Assembly (NCBI GenBank): GCA_030147805.1
Contig: JASBUR010000031.1
Coordinates: 1 to 64,000 of the forward strand
From: Sphingomonadaceae bacterium
GTDB lineage: Bacteria > Pseudomonadota > Alphaproteobacteria > Sphingomonadales > Sphingomonadaceae
DNA: 64,000 bases
Reading direction: 5' to 3'
The notes beneath the pieces were generated by a model. It made no database searches and was not told the DNA's origin. It saw nothing but the letters and a program-made list of their open reading frames with translations. Made by a program: the position numbers and the translations under genes. Below are positions 9,797 to 21,930 of the stretch, piece by piece (positions within the stretch are counted from its first letter, which is position 1; the number at the start of each line of letters is the position of its first letter).

Positions 9797-9979
9797 ACCG
9801 CCGCAGCGACCGGCCGCTGGGCAGCGCCGCGGCGCACCGCGCAGCGACCGAAATCGGACACTTCTGTCCGCGGCCGAACAGCGGGGTGACGGATAACCGT
9901 CACCTGCACTGAGTAAATTCAATGAGTTAGCGTTTGGCACGAAGCCTGCTGTCACCGGCGCATGACCGCTGACGCGAAT

Positions 9980-10053
9980 TGGAGGCCCGAGCCGGAATCG
10001 AACCGGCGTGCAAGGATTTGCAGTCCTCTGCGTAACCACTCCGCCATCGGGCC
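9980..10053 (-). tRNA. tRNA-Cys (anticodon GCA)
   Basis: Read on the minus strand, the acceptor arms GGCCCGA and TCGGGCC pair fully. The T arm GCCGG-TTCGAAT-CCGGC, the anticodon loop with GCA and a short D arm are all present. The discriminator T and a genomically encoded CCA follow. The length is 74 nt including CCA. Confidence 0.96.
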
Positions 10054-10139
10054 TCGAGGCGTGGGGGCGCTATCTAGCAATGCAGCTTGGCGGTTGCAAC
10101 GCGCACGGCTAAATGCGGCGGCGCCGAACGCGGCAAATC

Positions 10140-10168
10140 TTGCATCGGGGGTGTGTTATGAATATACA
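10140..10168 (+). promoter_or_regulatory. Sigma-70-like promoter of the PCMT/tolC genes
   Basis: A TTGCAT -35 hexamer (10140-10145) is separated by exactly 17 bases from a TATACA -10 hexamer (10163-10168). It is an AT-rich island in GC-rich DNA and would give a leader of only about 20 nt before the GTG start at 10196. An imperfect dyad (GGGGTG...CACCCC, 10148-10175) overlaps the -10 and may be an operator. No experimental support exists in the sequence itself. Confidence 0.55.
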
Positions 10169-10195
10169 TCACCCCGAAAACGGGAACGGAACAGC

Positions 10196-10858
<663 letters not shown>

Positions 10859-10882
10859 GGATTTTTGAAAGAGCGGTGGGAA

Positions 10883-12319
10883 ATGTCGATGAAGCGTAAC
10901 TGGTCTTTGCGCGCCCTCGCGGCCGCGTTGCTGGCGTCGACCCCGCTCGGCGCCGCGAGCGCCGATACTCTGCAGGAGGCGCTCGCCTCGGCCTATCTCA
11001 CCAACCCCGAGCTCACCGCGCAGCGTGCCGCGCAGCGGGCGATCGACGAATCGGTGGCGCTCGCCAATTCGAATTTCCGCCCGACGCTCGGGACGCAGGC
11101 GACCTTCAACCAGGACTTCACCGAGCCCGGTCGCCTCGACGAGGACGACGGCCGCCAGCTCAACGTCGGCCTGCGGCTGTCGCAGGACGTCTACACCGGC
11201 GGCTCCAACATGGCGACGCTGCGCGCCGCCGACCAGCGCGTGCTGTCGGGGCGGCAGAATCTGCGCGGCACCGAAAACCGCATCCTGCTCAACGCCGTCA
11301 CCGCCTACAACGACGTGCTACGCGATCAGGGTCTGGTCGAGCTCAACACCAACCAGGTCAGCGTGCTCGAGCAGCAGCTGCGCGCCAGCCGCGACCGCTT
11401 CGAGGTCGGCGACGTCACGCGTACCGACGTGGCGCAGAGCGATGCGCGCCTCGCCAATGCGCGCAGCCAGCGCATCGCCGCGATCGCCCGCCTGACCGCC
11501 AGCCGCGAGGCCTATCGTCGCACCGTCGGGCGCGCGCCGGTCGATCTGGCGGCGCCGCCGCCGCTGCCGCCGCTGCCGGGTACCGTCGAACAGGCGATCG
11601 ACATCGCGCATGCCGAAAACCCGTCGCTGATCTCGGCACGTTTCGTCGAGGCCGCGGCGCGCTACGATGTGCGTCTCGCCGAATCGGGCCGGCTGCCGAC
11701 GCTGGGCGTGTCGACCGACATCGGCTACCAGAACGTGCAGCTCGGCAGCTCGAACGCCAACCAGGGCTTCAGCATCACCGACTTCGGCCAGAGCATCGGC
11801 GCGACGCTCGTCGTGCCCTTCTATTCGGGCGGCGCGGTCTCGGCGCGTGTTCGCGAGGCGAAGGCGCGGCGCAGCCAGGCGATGGAGAATATCGTCGCGG
11901 TCGAGCGGCAGGTGACCGAGAACGTCCGCAATGCGTGGGAGCAGATCCAGACGGCGCGCGCCACCATCGAGGCGGCGCAGGTCGCGGTCAGCGCCAACGA
12001 ACTGGCGGTCGAGGGCACGCAGCAGGAAAATCTCGTCGGGTCGCGCAACATCCTCGATGTGCTCAACGCGCAGCAGGAGCTGCTGCTGGCGCAGACCAAT
12101 CTGGTGACCGCGCGCCGCGACGAATATGTCGCCGGCTATGCGTTGCTGGCGGCGCTCGGCCGTGTCGAGGCCGGCGCGCTCAGCCTGCCCGTCGAGGCCT
12201 ATGACCCGAAGGTCTATTACGACAGCGTTCGCGGCAAATGGGCCGGCGCCAACGGCCGCATCCCGGCGTCGGGGTCGACCGCGGTCGGCACCTCCGAAGT
12301 GACAAAGCCGGCCAACTAG
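10883..12319 (+). CDS. tolC: TolC family outer membrane efflux protein
   Basis: A 478-aa outer-membrane channel protein. It has a signal peptide ending GAASA, then the two repeated helical/beta modules of TolC (first around DTLQEALASAYLTNPELTAQRAA, second around VEQAIDIAHAENPSLISARF). The C-terminal conserved stretch VGSRNILDVLNAQQELL is present. It would form the trimeric exit duct for type I secretion or RND efflux. ATG 10883 is preferred to the track's TTG at 10865. It follows the PCMT-like gene by 24 bases and probably shares its promoter. Confidence 0.93.
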   Translation: MSMKRNWSLRALAAALLASTPLGAASADTLQEALASAYLTNPELTAQRAAQRAIDESVALANSNFRPTLGTQATFNQDFTEPGRLDEDDGRQLNVGLRLSQDVYTGGSNMATLRAADQRVLSGRQNLRGTENRILLNAVTAYNDVLRDQGLVELNTNQVSVLEQQLRASRDRFEVGDVTRTDVAQSDARLANARSQRIAAIARLTASREAYRRTVGRAPVDLAAPPPLPPLPGTVEQAIDIAHAENPSLISARFVEAAARYDVRLAESGRLPTLGVSTDIGYQNVQLGSSNANQGFSITDFGQSIGATLVVPFYSGGAVSARVREAKARRSQAMENIVAVERQVTENVRNAWEQIQTARATIEAAQVAVSANELAVEGTQQENLVGSRNILDVLNAQQELLLAQTNLVTARRDEYVAGYALLAALGRVEAGALSLPVEAYDPKVYYDSVRGKWAGANGRIPASGSTAVGTSEVTKPAN

Positions 12320-12334
12320 GCGAGAGTGGTCCGC

Positions 12335-12760
12335 ATGGCCGATACGCGCGAACCATCGATGGAGGAGATTCTCGCCTCCATCCGCCGCATCATCACCGAG
12401 GATGGCGAGGGGTCGCCGCCCGCGGGAGCGATTACCGTCGCCGCGCCGGCGGCGGATGACGGGGCGGGGGACGACGCGATCATCGCGCCGGCCGCCGACG
12501 TCCTCGAGCTGACGCAGCCGCTTCCCGAGCTCGTTGCCGGCGCCGGCCTGCTGTCCGAGACCACCGCGGCGGTTGCGTCGCAGTCGCTGTCGGCGCTCTC
12601 CGGGCTGGTGGTCCGCAACTATGAGGGCGCGGAAAACACGCTCGAGGGCCTGGTGCGCGAGATGCTGCGGCCGATGCTGCGCGAATGGCTCGACGCCAAC
12701 CTGCCCGAGCTCGTCGAGCGCATCGTCGCGCGCGAGGTCGAACGGATCACGCGACCCTAG
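12335..12760 (+). CDS. popZ: DUF2497 / PopZ family pole-organising protein
   Basis: A 141-aa protein with the two conserved ends of the family: N-terminal EPSMEEILASIRRIITEDGE and C-terminal LVREMLRPMLREWLDANLPELVE. The middle is a low-complexity Ala/Asp/Pro-rich linker. PopZ forms a polar condensate that anchors ParB-origin complexes and cell-cycle proteins. The position between tolC and valS is typical of the group. ATG at 12335 is used because the conserved protein starts MADTREPSM. Confidence 0.92.
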   Translation: MADTREPSMEEILASIRRIITEDGEGSPPAGAITVAAPAADDGAGDDAIIAPAADVLELTQPLPELVAGAGLLSETTAAVASQSLSALSGLVVRNYEGAENTLEGLVREMLRPMLREWLDANLPELVERIVAREVERITRP

Positions 12761-12830
12761 CCGTCGATTGATCGGCGGCGCGCCGCGGCGTCGCTTGCTC
12801 CTTCGCGCCGCGCGCCGCTAAAGGGGCGGC

Positions 12831-15476
12831 ATGACGATCGACAAGACCTATTCGCCCGCCGACATCGAGGCCCGCTGGTACCCGCATTGGGAGCAGTCGG
12901 GCGCGTTCCGTCCCGAACGGCCCGACGCCGAGCCGTTCACGATCGTCATTCCGCCGCCCAACGTCACCGGGTCGCTGCACATCGGCCACGCGCTCGACAA
13001 CACGCTGCAGGACGTGCTGATCCGCTACCACCGGCTGAAGGGCCGCGACGCGCTGTGGGTCGTCGGCACCGACCATGCCGGCATCGCGACGCAGCAGGTG
13101 GTCGAGCGCACGATCGCCGGGCAGGGGCTGACGCGCCAGTCGATGGGCCGCGACGCCTTCGTCAAGACGGTGTGGGAATGGAAGGAGCATTCGGGCGGCA
13201 CGATCACCCGGCAGCTCCGCCGTCTCGGCGCGTCGTGCGACTGGTCGAACGAGCGCTTCACCATGGACGAAGGCTTCAGCCGCGCCGTCCTCAAGGTGTT
13301 CGTCGATCTCTACCGCCAGGGCCTGCTCTACAAGGACAAGCGGCTGGTCAACTGGGACCCGAAGCTGCGCACCGCGATCTCCGATCTCGAGGTCGAACAG
13401 AAGGAAGTGCAGGGGAGCTTCACGCATTTCCGCTACCCGCTCGCCGACGGCTCGGGCCACATCGTCGTCGCGACGACGCGGCCCGAGACGATGCTCGCCG
13501 ACATGGCGGTCGCGGTGCATCCCGACGACGAACGCTACAAGGCGTGGATCGGCCAGCATATCGCGCAGCCGTTGACCGGGCGCCTCATCCCGATCGTCGC
13601 CGACGAACACGCCGACCCCGAGCTGGGTTCGGGCGCGGTCAAGATCACGCCGGGGCATGACTTCAACGATTTCGAGGTCGGGCGCCGCATCGGCATCGCC
13701 GCCGCCGACATGCTCAGCATGTTCGACCTCGACGGCAAGGTCCAGCAGACTGCCGACGGCCGCGTCCCGGCGAAATATCTCGGCATGGACCGCTTCGACG
13801 CGCGCAAGGCGATCGTCGCCGACATGGAGGAAGCCGGCTTCGTCGAGGCGATCGAGGACAAGACGATCCAGATGCCCTACGGCGACCGCTCGGGTGTCCC
13901 GATCGAGCCGCTGCTCACCGACCAATGGTATGTCGACGCCGCGACGCTGGCCAAGCCCGCGATCGAGGCGGTACGCAGCGGCCATACCAAATTCGTCCCC
14001 GCCACCTGGGAGAAGACCTATTTCAACTGGATGGAGAACATCCAGCCCTGGTGCGTGTCGCGCCAGTTGTGGTGGGGACATCAGATCCCGGCCTGGTACG
14101 ACGAAGACGGCAAGGTCTATGTCGCCGAGACCGAGGCCGAGGCGCAGGCCCAGGCGGGCGACAAGGCGCTGACGCGCGACCCCGATGTGCTCGACACCTG
14201 GTTCTCGTCGGGTCTATGGCCGTTCGGCACGCTCGGCTGGCCCGACGATACGCCGGCGTTGCGGCGCCATTATCCCAATTCGGTGCTTGTCACCGGCTTC
14301 GACATCATCTTCTTCTGGGTCGCCCGGATGATGATGCAGGGCCAGCATCTGATGGGCGAGCCGCCGTTCGCCACCGTCTACTGCCACGGTCTGGTGCGCG
14401 ACGCGAAGGGGCAGAAGATGTCCAAGTCGCGCGGCAACACCGTCGACCCGTTGGTGCTCATCAACCAATATGGCGCCGATGCGCTGCGCTTCACCATGAC
14501 CGCGATGGGGACGCAGGGCCGCGACATCAAACTCAGCGAAAAACGCGTCGAGGGCTATCGCAACTTCGGCACCAAGCTGTGGAACGCCGCGCGCTTCGCG
14601 CAATCGAACGGCATCGGGGCGTCGCAGCAGATCGGGCCGCCCGAGGCCAGCCTGCCGGTCAATCGCTGGATCATCGGCGAGGTGGCGAAGACCACGCAGG
14701 CGCTCGACCTGGCGATGGCCGAATTCCGCTTCGACGCCTATGCCGACACCATCTACCAGTTCGTCTGGAGCCGCTTCTGCGACTGGTATCTCGAGCTCAC
14801 CAAGCCGGTGCTCGGCGACGGGGCCACGGGTCCGGCCGCCGACGAAACCCGCGCGGTCGCCGGCTGGGCGCTCGACCAAATCCTCGTCATGCTCCACCCG
14901 GTGATGCCGTTCATCACCGAGGAGCTGTGGCACGCGCTCGGCGAGCGTCCCTATGACCTCATCCTCGCCAAATGGGTTGAGGCCGACGCCCATTCGATCG
15001 ATGCCGAGGCCGGCCCCGAGGTCGACTGGCTGATCAGGCTGGTCAGCGAGTTGCGTACGGCGCGCAACGAGCTGAACGTCCCCGCAGGCGCCAAGCTGCC
15101 GCTGTTCGTGCGTGAGGCGTCGCCCGAGACGGCGGCGCGGCTGTCGCGCAACGCTGCGGCGATCGAGCGGCTGGCGCGCATCCAGGGCATCAGCCACGAG
15201 GCGGCGCCCGCCGGCGGCGCCGCGCAGGTGGTGGTCGGCGAGGCGACCTTCGTGCTGCCGCTCGAAGGCGTCATCGATCTGGCGGCGGAGAAGGCCCGGC
15301 TCGAGAAGGCGGCGACCGCCGCCGAGAAGGAGCGCGATGCGCTCGCCGGCCGGCTCGGCAACCCCGGCTTCGTCGAACGTGCCAAGCCCGAGGCGGTCGA
15401 GAAGGCGCGTAGCGACCATGCCGAGCACAGCGAGAATGCCGCGCGCATCCGCTCGGCGCTTGCGCGTCTAGGCTGA
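12831..15476 (+). CDS. valS: Valyl-tRNA synthetase
   Basis: An 881-aa class Ia synthetase. HIGH is at residues 50-53 (GSLHIGHAL), KMSKS near residue 530 ([10 protein letters not shown]), and the editing CP1 domain lies between ([15 protein letters not shown]). The C-terminal coiled coil ([25 protein letters not shown], Leu/Ala/Lys-rich) is intact. It charges tRNA-Val and edits Thr mischarging. A tiny minus-strand ORF overlaps the last bases. Confidence 0.98.
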   Translation: MTIDKTYSPADIEARWYPHWEQSGAFRPERPDAEPFTIVIPPPNVTGSLHIGHALDNTLQDVLIRYHRLKGRDALWVVGTDHAGIATQQVVERTIAGQGLTRQSMGRDAFVKTVWEWKEHSGGTITRQLRRLGASCDWSNERFTMDEGFSRAVLKVFVDLYRQGLLYKDKRLVNWDPKLRTAISDLEVEQKEVQGSFTHFRYPLADGSGHIVVATTRPETMLADMAVAVHPDDERYKAWIGQHIAQPLTGRLIPIVADEHADPELGSGAVKITPGHDFNDFEVGRRIGIAAADMLSMFDLDGKVQQTADGRVPAKYLGMDRFDARKAIVADMEEAGFVEAIEDKTIQMPYGDRSGVPIEPLLTDQWYVDAATLAKPAIEAVRSGHTKFVPATWEKTYFNWMENIQPWCVSRQLWWGHQIPAWYDEDGKVYVAETEAEAQAQAGDKALTRDPDVLDTWFSSGLWPFGTLGWPDDTPALRRHYPNSVLVTGFDIIFFWVARMMMQGQHLMGEPPFATVYCHGLVRDAKGQKMSKSRGNTVDPLVLINQYGADALRFTMTAMGTQGRDIKLSEKRVEGYRNFGTKLWNAARFAQSNGIGASQQIGPPEASLPVNRWIIGEVAKTTQALDLAMAEFRFDAYADTIYQFVWSRFCDWYLELTKPVLGDGATGPAADETRAVAGWALDQILVMLHPVMPFITEELWHALGERPYDLILAKWVEADAHSIDAEAGPEVDWLIRLVSELRTARNELNVPAGAKLPLFVREASPETAARLSRNAAAIERLARIQGISHEAAPAGGAAQVVVGEATFVLPLEGVIDLAAEKARLEKAATAAEKERDALAGRLGNPGFVERAKPEAVEKARSDHAEHSENAARIRSALARLG

Positions 15477-15578
15477 CACCCAGACGAGGAAGGCGAGCAG
15501 CAGCGCTCCCGCGACGCCGCCGGCGATGACCAGGCGGCGTTCGCGCCGGAGGGTGGGGGGCTTGCGCTTGCGGGCCAT
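15468..15578 (-). CDS. Putative 36-aa single-pass membrane microprotein
   Basis: The minus-strand frame ATG 15578 to TAG 15468 encodes 36 aa: a basic N-terminus ([15 protein letters not shown]) then one hydrophobic helix ([18 protein letters not shown]). This is the classical layout of a positive-inside single-pass microprotein. It is too short for the ORF track, occupies the gap after valS and overlaps its final 9 bases convergently. No good Shine-Dalgarno sequence is visible, which lowers confidence. Confidence 0.45.
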   Translation of the reverse strand: MARKRKPPTLRRERRLVIAGGVAGALLLAFLVWVSA

Positions 15579-15654
15579 GGCGGCAGGCTATCGCATCCGC
15601 CAGCGGGCGTCATCCCCGCGTGACGCTGCCGATGGCGTGCGCTAAGCCAGCGCC

Positions 15655-16804
15655 GTGGACCTCGATCTCATCCTCGTCGGCGGCGGGCTCGCGAACGGGC
15701 TCATCGCGCTGAAGCTGGCAAAGGTGCGCCCCGAGCTTCGCGTCGCGATCGTCGAGGCGGCCGACCGGATCGGCGGCAACCACACCTGGTCGTCGTTCGA
15801 CGGCGACCTGCGCAGCGCGCAGCGCGCGTGGACCGCGCGGCTCTACGTCAAGCAATGGCGCGGCTATGTCGTGGCCTTCCCCGGCTACCGGCGGACGCTC
15901 GGCCTCGGCTACGCCAGCGCGACCAGCGACCGGCTCGATGCCGAGGTGCGCGGCGTCGTGCCGCCCGAGCGGCTGTTCTTCGGCCAGCCGGTGACCGCGA
16001 TCACCCCGACCTCGGTGACTCTCGCCGACCAGACGACGCTCCGCGCCAAGGCGGTGATCGACGGGCGCGGCGCGCTGCCCAGCCGCCATCTCGACCTGCG
16101 CTGGCAGAAATTCGTCGGCCAGCATGTCGAGCTTGCCGAGCCGCACGGCCTGTCGCACCCGATCGTCATGGATGCGACCGTCGCCCAGCAGGACGGCTAT
16201 CGCTTCGTCTACGTGCTGCCGTTCGGCAACCGCGAGCTGCTGATCGAGGATACCTATTATAGCGACGGTGCCGATCTCGATCCCGAGGCGCTTCGCGCGC
16301 GCATCGCCGACTATGCGGCGAACCGGGGCTGGAAGATCGCGCGGCTGATCCGCGAGGAGCAGGGGGTGCTGCCGATCGCGCTCGGCGGCGACATCGCCGC
16401 TTTCTGGGACGAAGGCGAGGCGGGGGTGCCGCGGACCGGCCTGCGCGCCGCGATGTTTCACCCGACGACCGGCTACAGCTTCCCCGACGCGGCGCGCGTT
16501 GCCGACCTGATCGCCGGCATCAAGAACCTCGATGCGCCGAAGCTCTACGCGGCGTTACGCCGGCACAGCGAGGCGGCGTGGAAGGCGCGCGGCTTCTACC
16601 GGCTGCTCAATCGCATGCTGTTTCTCGCCGCCGAGCCGGGCCGGCGCTATGCGATCCTCGAACGCTTCTACCGGCTCGACGAGGGGCTGATCGCCCGCTT
16701 CTACGCCGGCACCTCGACGCTGTTCGACAAGGCGCGAATCCTCGTCGGCAAACCGCCCGTGCCGATCCGGCGCGCGCTCAAGGTCATGAAGGAAAAGCCG
16801 CGGC

Positions 16805-16812
<8 letters not shown>
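15655..16812 (+). CDS. crtY: Lycopene beta-cyclase
   Basis: A 385-aa flavoprotein starting at GTG with the dinucleotide-binding motif LILVGGGLANGLIALKL, GGNHTWSSFDGDL, and the catalytic-site segment RELLIEDTYYSD. It cyclises both ends of lycopene to beta-carotene. The bacterial CrtY family is usually 380-390 aa. Its end overlaps the crtI start by 8 bases, indicating one operon crtY-crtI-crtB. Confidence 0.96.
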
Positions 16813-18286
<1,474 letters not shown>

Positions 18287-18312
18287 GCGCCATCGGTCGG
18301 GCTTGGTCGAGA

Positions 18313-18340
18313 GTGGCTCCCCGCCTTCGCGGGGATGACG
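18313..18340. repeat. Single family I repeat arm between crtI and crtB
   Basis: A 28-bp segment with the hairpin CCCCGC-CTTC-GCGGGG followed by ATGACG is the same arm as in the longer family I elements at 4.4, 35.6 and 40.3 kb. It lies between crtI and crtB inside the putative operon, where it would form a stem-loop in the mRNA. Confidence 0.75.
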
Positions 18341-18386
18341 ACATATGCAGCGTGGAACTCCCCGTTCGCAGCAGGCTTCATCAGCC

Positions 18387-19334
18387 ATGATCCCGCGCCA
18401 CACCCAGCATGACCATCTGGTCGACAAGAGCCGCGCCGCGATCGCCAAGGGCTCGAAGAGCTTCGCGCTCGCGGCGATGCTGTTCGACGCGAAGACGCGC
18501 GAGCGCGCGTGGCTGCTCTATGCCTGGTGCCGCCACTGCGACGACGTCATCGACGCGCAGATCGGCGGGCACGGCCATGTCGAGCCCGCCGACGACATCG
18601 ATACGCGGCTGGCGCATATCGAGGGACTCACGCGCCGCGCCCTCGCCGGCGAGACCACCGGCGACTGGCCGTTCGATGCGCTGGGGCGCGTCGCCGCCGA
18701 GACCGGCCTGCCGGCGCGCTATCCGCTCGAGCTCATCGCCGGCTTCGCGATGGACGCGCGCGAGCGCAACTACCGCAGCTTCGACGACACGCTCGACTAT
18801 TGCTACCATGTCGCCGGCGTGGTCGGGGTGATGATGGCGATCGTCATGGGGGTGGACCCCGACGACCGCGCGACGCTCGAGCGCGCCGCCGACCTCGGGC
18901 TCGCCTTCCAGCTCAACAACATCGTCCGCGACATCTTCGACGATGCGAAGATCGGCCGCTGCTATCTGCCCGACGAATGGCTGACCGACGCCGACATCCC
19001 GCCCGGCGAGTTCGACAAGCCGAACTTCGCCCGCGCGCTCGCCGAGGTCGTCGCGCGCATCGTCGCGGAGGGCGAGCGCTATGCCGATTCGGCGCGCTAC
19101 GGCACGCCCGCGCTGCCGTTCCGATCGGCGTGGGCGGTGCTGTCGGCCGCCGACATCTATGCCGGGATCGGCCGCGAGGTGCGCCGCCTCGGCCCCGATG
19201 CCTGGCGCACGCGCGTTTCGACGCCCAAGCCCGCCAAGCTGGCCGCGGTCGCCAAGGCGCTGCCGCAGGCGGCGGCGCGGCATCTGCTCTACGCCGGCGC
19301 TAGCCCGCGCGACGGGCTGTGGACGATGCCCTGA
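18387..19334 (+). CDS. crtB: Phytoene synthase
   Basis: A 315-aa trans-isoprenyl diphosphate synthase of the squalene/phytoene synthase family. Both aspartate-rich Mg-binding motifs are seen: CRHCDDVIDAQ near residue 52 and LNNIVRDIFDDA near 180. It joins two GGPP molecules into phytoene. The start is set at ATG 18387 (MIPRHTQHDHLVDKSR), because the track's extra 14 residues overlap the region after the repeat. The 3' end overlaps convergent crtZ by 35 bases. Confidence 0.95.
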   Translation: MIPRHTQHDHLVDKSRAAIAKGSKSFALAAMLFDAKTRERAWLLYAWCRHCDDVIDAQIGGHGHVEPADDIDTRLAHIEGLTRRALAGETTGDWPFDALGRVAAETGLPARYPLELIAGFAMDARERNYRSFDDTLDYCYHVAGVVGVMMAIVMGVDPDDRATLERAADLGLAFQLNNIVRDIFDDAKIGRCYLPDEWLTDADIPPGEFDKPNFARALAEVVARIVAEGERYADSARYGTPALPFRSAWAVLSAADIYAGIGREVRRLGPDAWRTRVSTPKPAKLAAVAKALPQAAARHLLYAGASPRDGLWTMP

Positions 19335-19812
19335 GCCGTACCTGCTCGTTCGACGCCAGCTCGGCCTTCAGCCGGCGTACCGGCGGCGCGTAGAGGAAGC
19401 CGAACGACACCGTACCCTGCTTGGTCTCGGCGGCATGATGCAGCCGGTGCGCCTGGACGATGCGGCGCATATAGGCGCTCTTGGGGCGCCAGCCGTGCTT
19501 GAGCCGACGATGGACGATGACGTCGTGGAAGCCGAAATAGATCATCCCGTAACCAGCGACGCCGGCCCCCGCCCAGGCGAATCCCGGCGACAGCCCGCCC
19601 TGCGTACCGAGATAGATCAGCAGGATCGACGGCAGCGCGAAGATGAAGGCGAACCAGTCGTTCGCCTCGAACCAGCCGCGGCGCGGCCGGTGATGCGACT
19701 CGTGCAGGAACCACATGAAGCCGTGCATCACCCAGCGGTGCATCGCATAGGCGAAGCCCTCCATGAACGCGATCGTCGCGACGAGGATCAGAAGGCCGGT
19801 GCCGAGAGTCAT
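19300..19812 (-). CDS. crtZ: Beta-carotene 3-hydroxylase
   Basis: A 170-aa diiron membrane hydroxylase of the CrtZ family. The histidine clusters are visible: HRWVMHG (H25, H30), HESHH (about 37-41), HDVIVHRRLKHG and HRLHHA. It adds 3-hydroxyl groups to beta-ionone rings, giving zeaxanthin from beta-carotene. It faces crtB convergently with overlapping ends and is divergent from crtW, 80 bases apart. Confidence 0.95.
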   Translation of the reverse strand: MTLGTGLLILVATIAFMEGFAYAMHRWVMHGFMWFLHESHHRPRRGWFEANDWFAFIFALPSILLIYLGTQGGLSPGFAWAGAGVAGYGMIYFGFHDVIVHRRLKHGWRPKSAYMRRIVQAHRLHHAAETKQGTVSFGFLYAPPVRRLKAELASNEQVRLRASSTARRAG

Positions 19813-19892
19813 GGCCGCCGCTATAGCGCGCCCGACCGCCTATTGGACAGCCCGCGCTTCCCTTCGCCGCGGCAAAGGCCTAGCGCGGGCGG

Positions 19893-20609
19893 ATGACCGC
19901 GCGGCAGCAGACGATGATGAGCCTGGCGCTGGGGACGACGATCCACGCCGGCTGGCTGCTGCTGCACGTCGTCGGCATCTTCGTCTACGAGCTGCCCGGC
20001 TCGCCCGCGCTCGTCGCCGCCGTGATTCTCGTCCAGACCTGGCTGTCGGCCGGGATGTTCATCGTCATGCACGATTGCATCCACGGCAGCTTCGCGCCGG
20101 GCCGGCCGCGGCTCAACCGCGCCATCGGCCGGCTGTGCGCCGCGCTCTACGCCGGCTTCGCCTATGGCGGACTGGCGACCAACCACCACCGGCACCATCG
20201 CCATCCCGGTACCGCCGACGATCCCGACTTCGACGCTCGTGACCCGCGCGCCTTCGTGCGCTGGTACGTCCACTTCTTCGCCGGCTATTATTCGCACGGC
20301 CAGATCCTGCGGATCACCGCGATGGCGCTGGCTTATCTGGCGCTCGGCGCCAGCCTCGCCAACATCGTGGTCTTCTGGGCGGTGCCGGCGCTGCTGTCGT
20401 CGGTGCAGCTGTTCCTGTTCGGCACCTGGCTGCCGCACCGGCACGGCGACGCACCCTTCGCCGATCGGCACAATGCGCGCAGCACGCCGGTCGGCTGGCT
20501 GGGCTCGCTGGTCAGCTGCTTCCACTTCGGCGGCTTCCACCACGAGCATCATCTTCACCCGGCGCTGCCGTGGTGGGCGCTGCCTCAGGCGAGGAAGCGC
20601 GCCGCATAG
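19893..20609 (+). CDS. crtW: Beta-carotene ketolase, CrtW type
   Basis: A 238-aa membrane fatty-acid-desaturase-fold enzyme. CrtW-type histidine motifs are HDCIHG (about 60-65), NHHRHHRHPG and the C-terminal FHFGGFHHEHHLHPALPWWALP. The family adds 4-keto groups to beta-ionone rings, so with CrtZ it could give astaxanthin-type xanthophylls. Its last 25 bases overlap the convergent sulfotransferase gene. A related non-ketolase hydroxylase is the main alternative, but motif order and length fit CrtW best. Confidence 0.88.
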   Translation: MTARQQTMMSLALGTTIHAGWLLLHVVGIFVYELPGSPALVAAVILVQTWLSAGMFIVMHDCIHGSFAPGRPRLNRAIGRLCAALYAGFAYGGLATNHHRHHRHPGTADDPDFDARDPRAFVRWYVHFFAGYYSHGQILRITAMALAYLALGASLANIVVFWAVPALLSSVQLFLFGTWLPHRHGDAPFADRHNARSTPVGWLGSLVSCFHFGGFHHEHHLHPALPWWALPQARKRAA

Positions 20610-21829
20610 CCGGCGAAGCGCTCGCGCACCTCGCGCGCGTCGATCCCGAAATCGGCGAGATCATAGCGGTGCGTCGCATAGGGGTGTTCGCGTGCCGCGC
20701 GCTCGAGATAGGCGGTCATCGGCGCGACCGCCGGGGCGATGTCGAGATCGAGGAAGTCGTAGATCGCGCTCATCGTGCCGCGCCAGTCGCGGTTCATTTC
20801 CTCGAAGCCGACATCGAGCTGCTGGCCCGGCCCCAGCTGCGCGCGCACCGCGAGGCAGCGGTTCATCCGGTGCCCGGTCTTGTGCAGCCACTCCGCGCCG
20901 ATCCAGTGCGGATCGACGTCGTCGCTCTGCACGACCATCTGATGCCAGGCGAGCGAGCAGGCCGAGCCGACGACGCTGACCGGATCGCGGTGCGTGAAGA
21001 TGAGGCGCGCGTCGGGGAACACGCTGAGCAGCGCGTCGAGATCCTGCATATGCTGCGGCGTCTTGAGCACCCAGGGCTTGGCCGGATCCTCGCCGCGGAA
21101 CCAGCCGGTGAGCCGCAGCAGGTCGGCGAGATGCGTATAGGCGGGCGTCGCATCCTGCGCCTCGCACCAGCGCGCATAGCTCGGCACGCGCCGCTGCGCC
21201 TCGATCTGCGCGCCCCAGACGCTGTTCTCGAGCAGGCCGAGCTCCTCGTCGGGTTCGAGCGGGCCGGTCGGGTGGACGGCGGCATTGGCCGGGTTGATCC
21301 AGTTGAGCGCCTTCCAACCGCGCGCGGTGTAGGCGATGCGCGGATCGCGGCGGCGGCGGAAGCTCGATGGCCAGGGCACCGGGCACAGAGCCTCGTAGAG
21401 GCGGAGATGCGCGAAGCGCGCGTCGCAGGCGAGCAGCCGGTGCAGCCGTGTCGTGCCCGAGCGCATCGGCCCGACGATGACCACCGGCGCGGCGAGCGGG
21501 CGGGCGCGGATCTCGGGGTGGCGCGCGAACAGCGCCTCGGCCCACAGCCGTTCCTTCAGCAGCTTGAGCAGCGAGCCATGCGCGATCGTCCGCCCGATCG
21601 GGTTGAGCCGTGCCTCGTCGCGCAGCGCCGGCAGCAGCTGGCGCAAGGGCGCGCGGAACCACGTGTCGCCGAAGTCGTCGAGCCCGGTCGCGCGTCTCGC
21701 CTGGCGGTCGAGCGTCGCCTCTTCGAGGTCGGGCGGCGGCAGCAGGCGCCGCTCCCACAGCTTCGGCAGCACGCGATTGGCATGCCGCACCAGCATCGGG
21801 CGATAGGCGGTGGCGGGCGGCAACGGCAT
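20585..21829 (-). CDS. Sulfotransferase family protein
   Basis: A 414-aa PAPS-dependent sulfotransferase-fold protein. The 5'-phosphosulfate loop is VIVGPMRSGTTRLHRLL (about residues 117-133) and the 3'-phosphate site is LIFTHRDPVSVVGSACSLAW. The acceptor is unknown. Its position overlapping crtW raises, but does not prove, a role in modifying xanthophylls or their glycosides; generic sulfotransferases of this size are common in sphingomonads. Confidence 0.88.
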   Translation of the reverse strand: MPLPPATAYRPMLVRHANRVLPKLWERRLLPPPDLEEATLDRQARRATGLDDFGDTWFRAPLRQLLPALRDEARLNPIGRTIAHGSLLKLLKERLWAEALFARHPEIRARPLAAPVVIVGPMRSGTTRLHRLLACDARFAHLRLYEALCPVPWPSSFRRRRDPRIAYTARGWKALNWINPANAAVHPTGPLEPDEELGLLENSVWGAQIEAQRRVPSYARWCEAQDATPAYTHLADLLRLTGWFRGEDPAKPWVLKTPQHMQDLDALLSVFPDARLIFTHRDPVSVVGSACSLAWHQMVVQSDDVDPHWIGAEWLHKTGHRMNRCLAVRAQLGPGQQLDVGFEEMNRDWRGTMSAIYDFLDLDIAPAVAPMTAYLERAAREHPYATHRYDLADFGIDAREVRERFAGYAARFLA

Positions 21830-21930
21830 CGGCGCCGCTTCTAGCCGAGCGCGAGGCGTTCGTCAGCGCCGGTTCAGGCGACGGCGAACATCTTGAGGCA
21901 CCGCACGTTTGCGTCGCGAAGGAGTCGACG

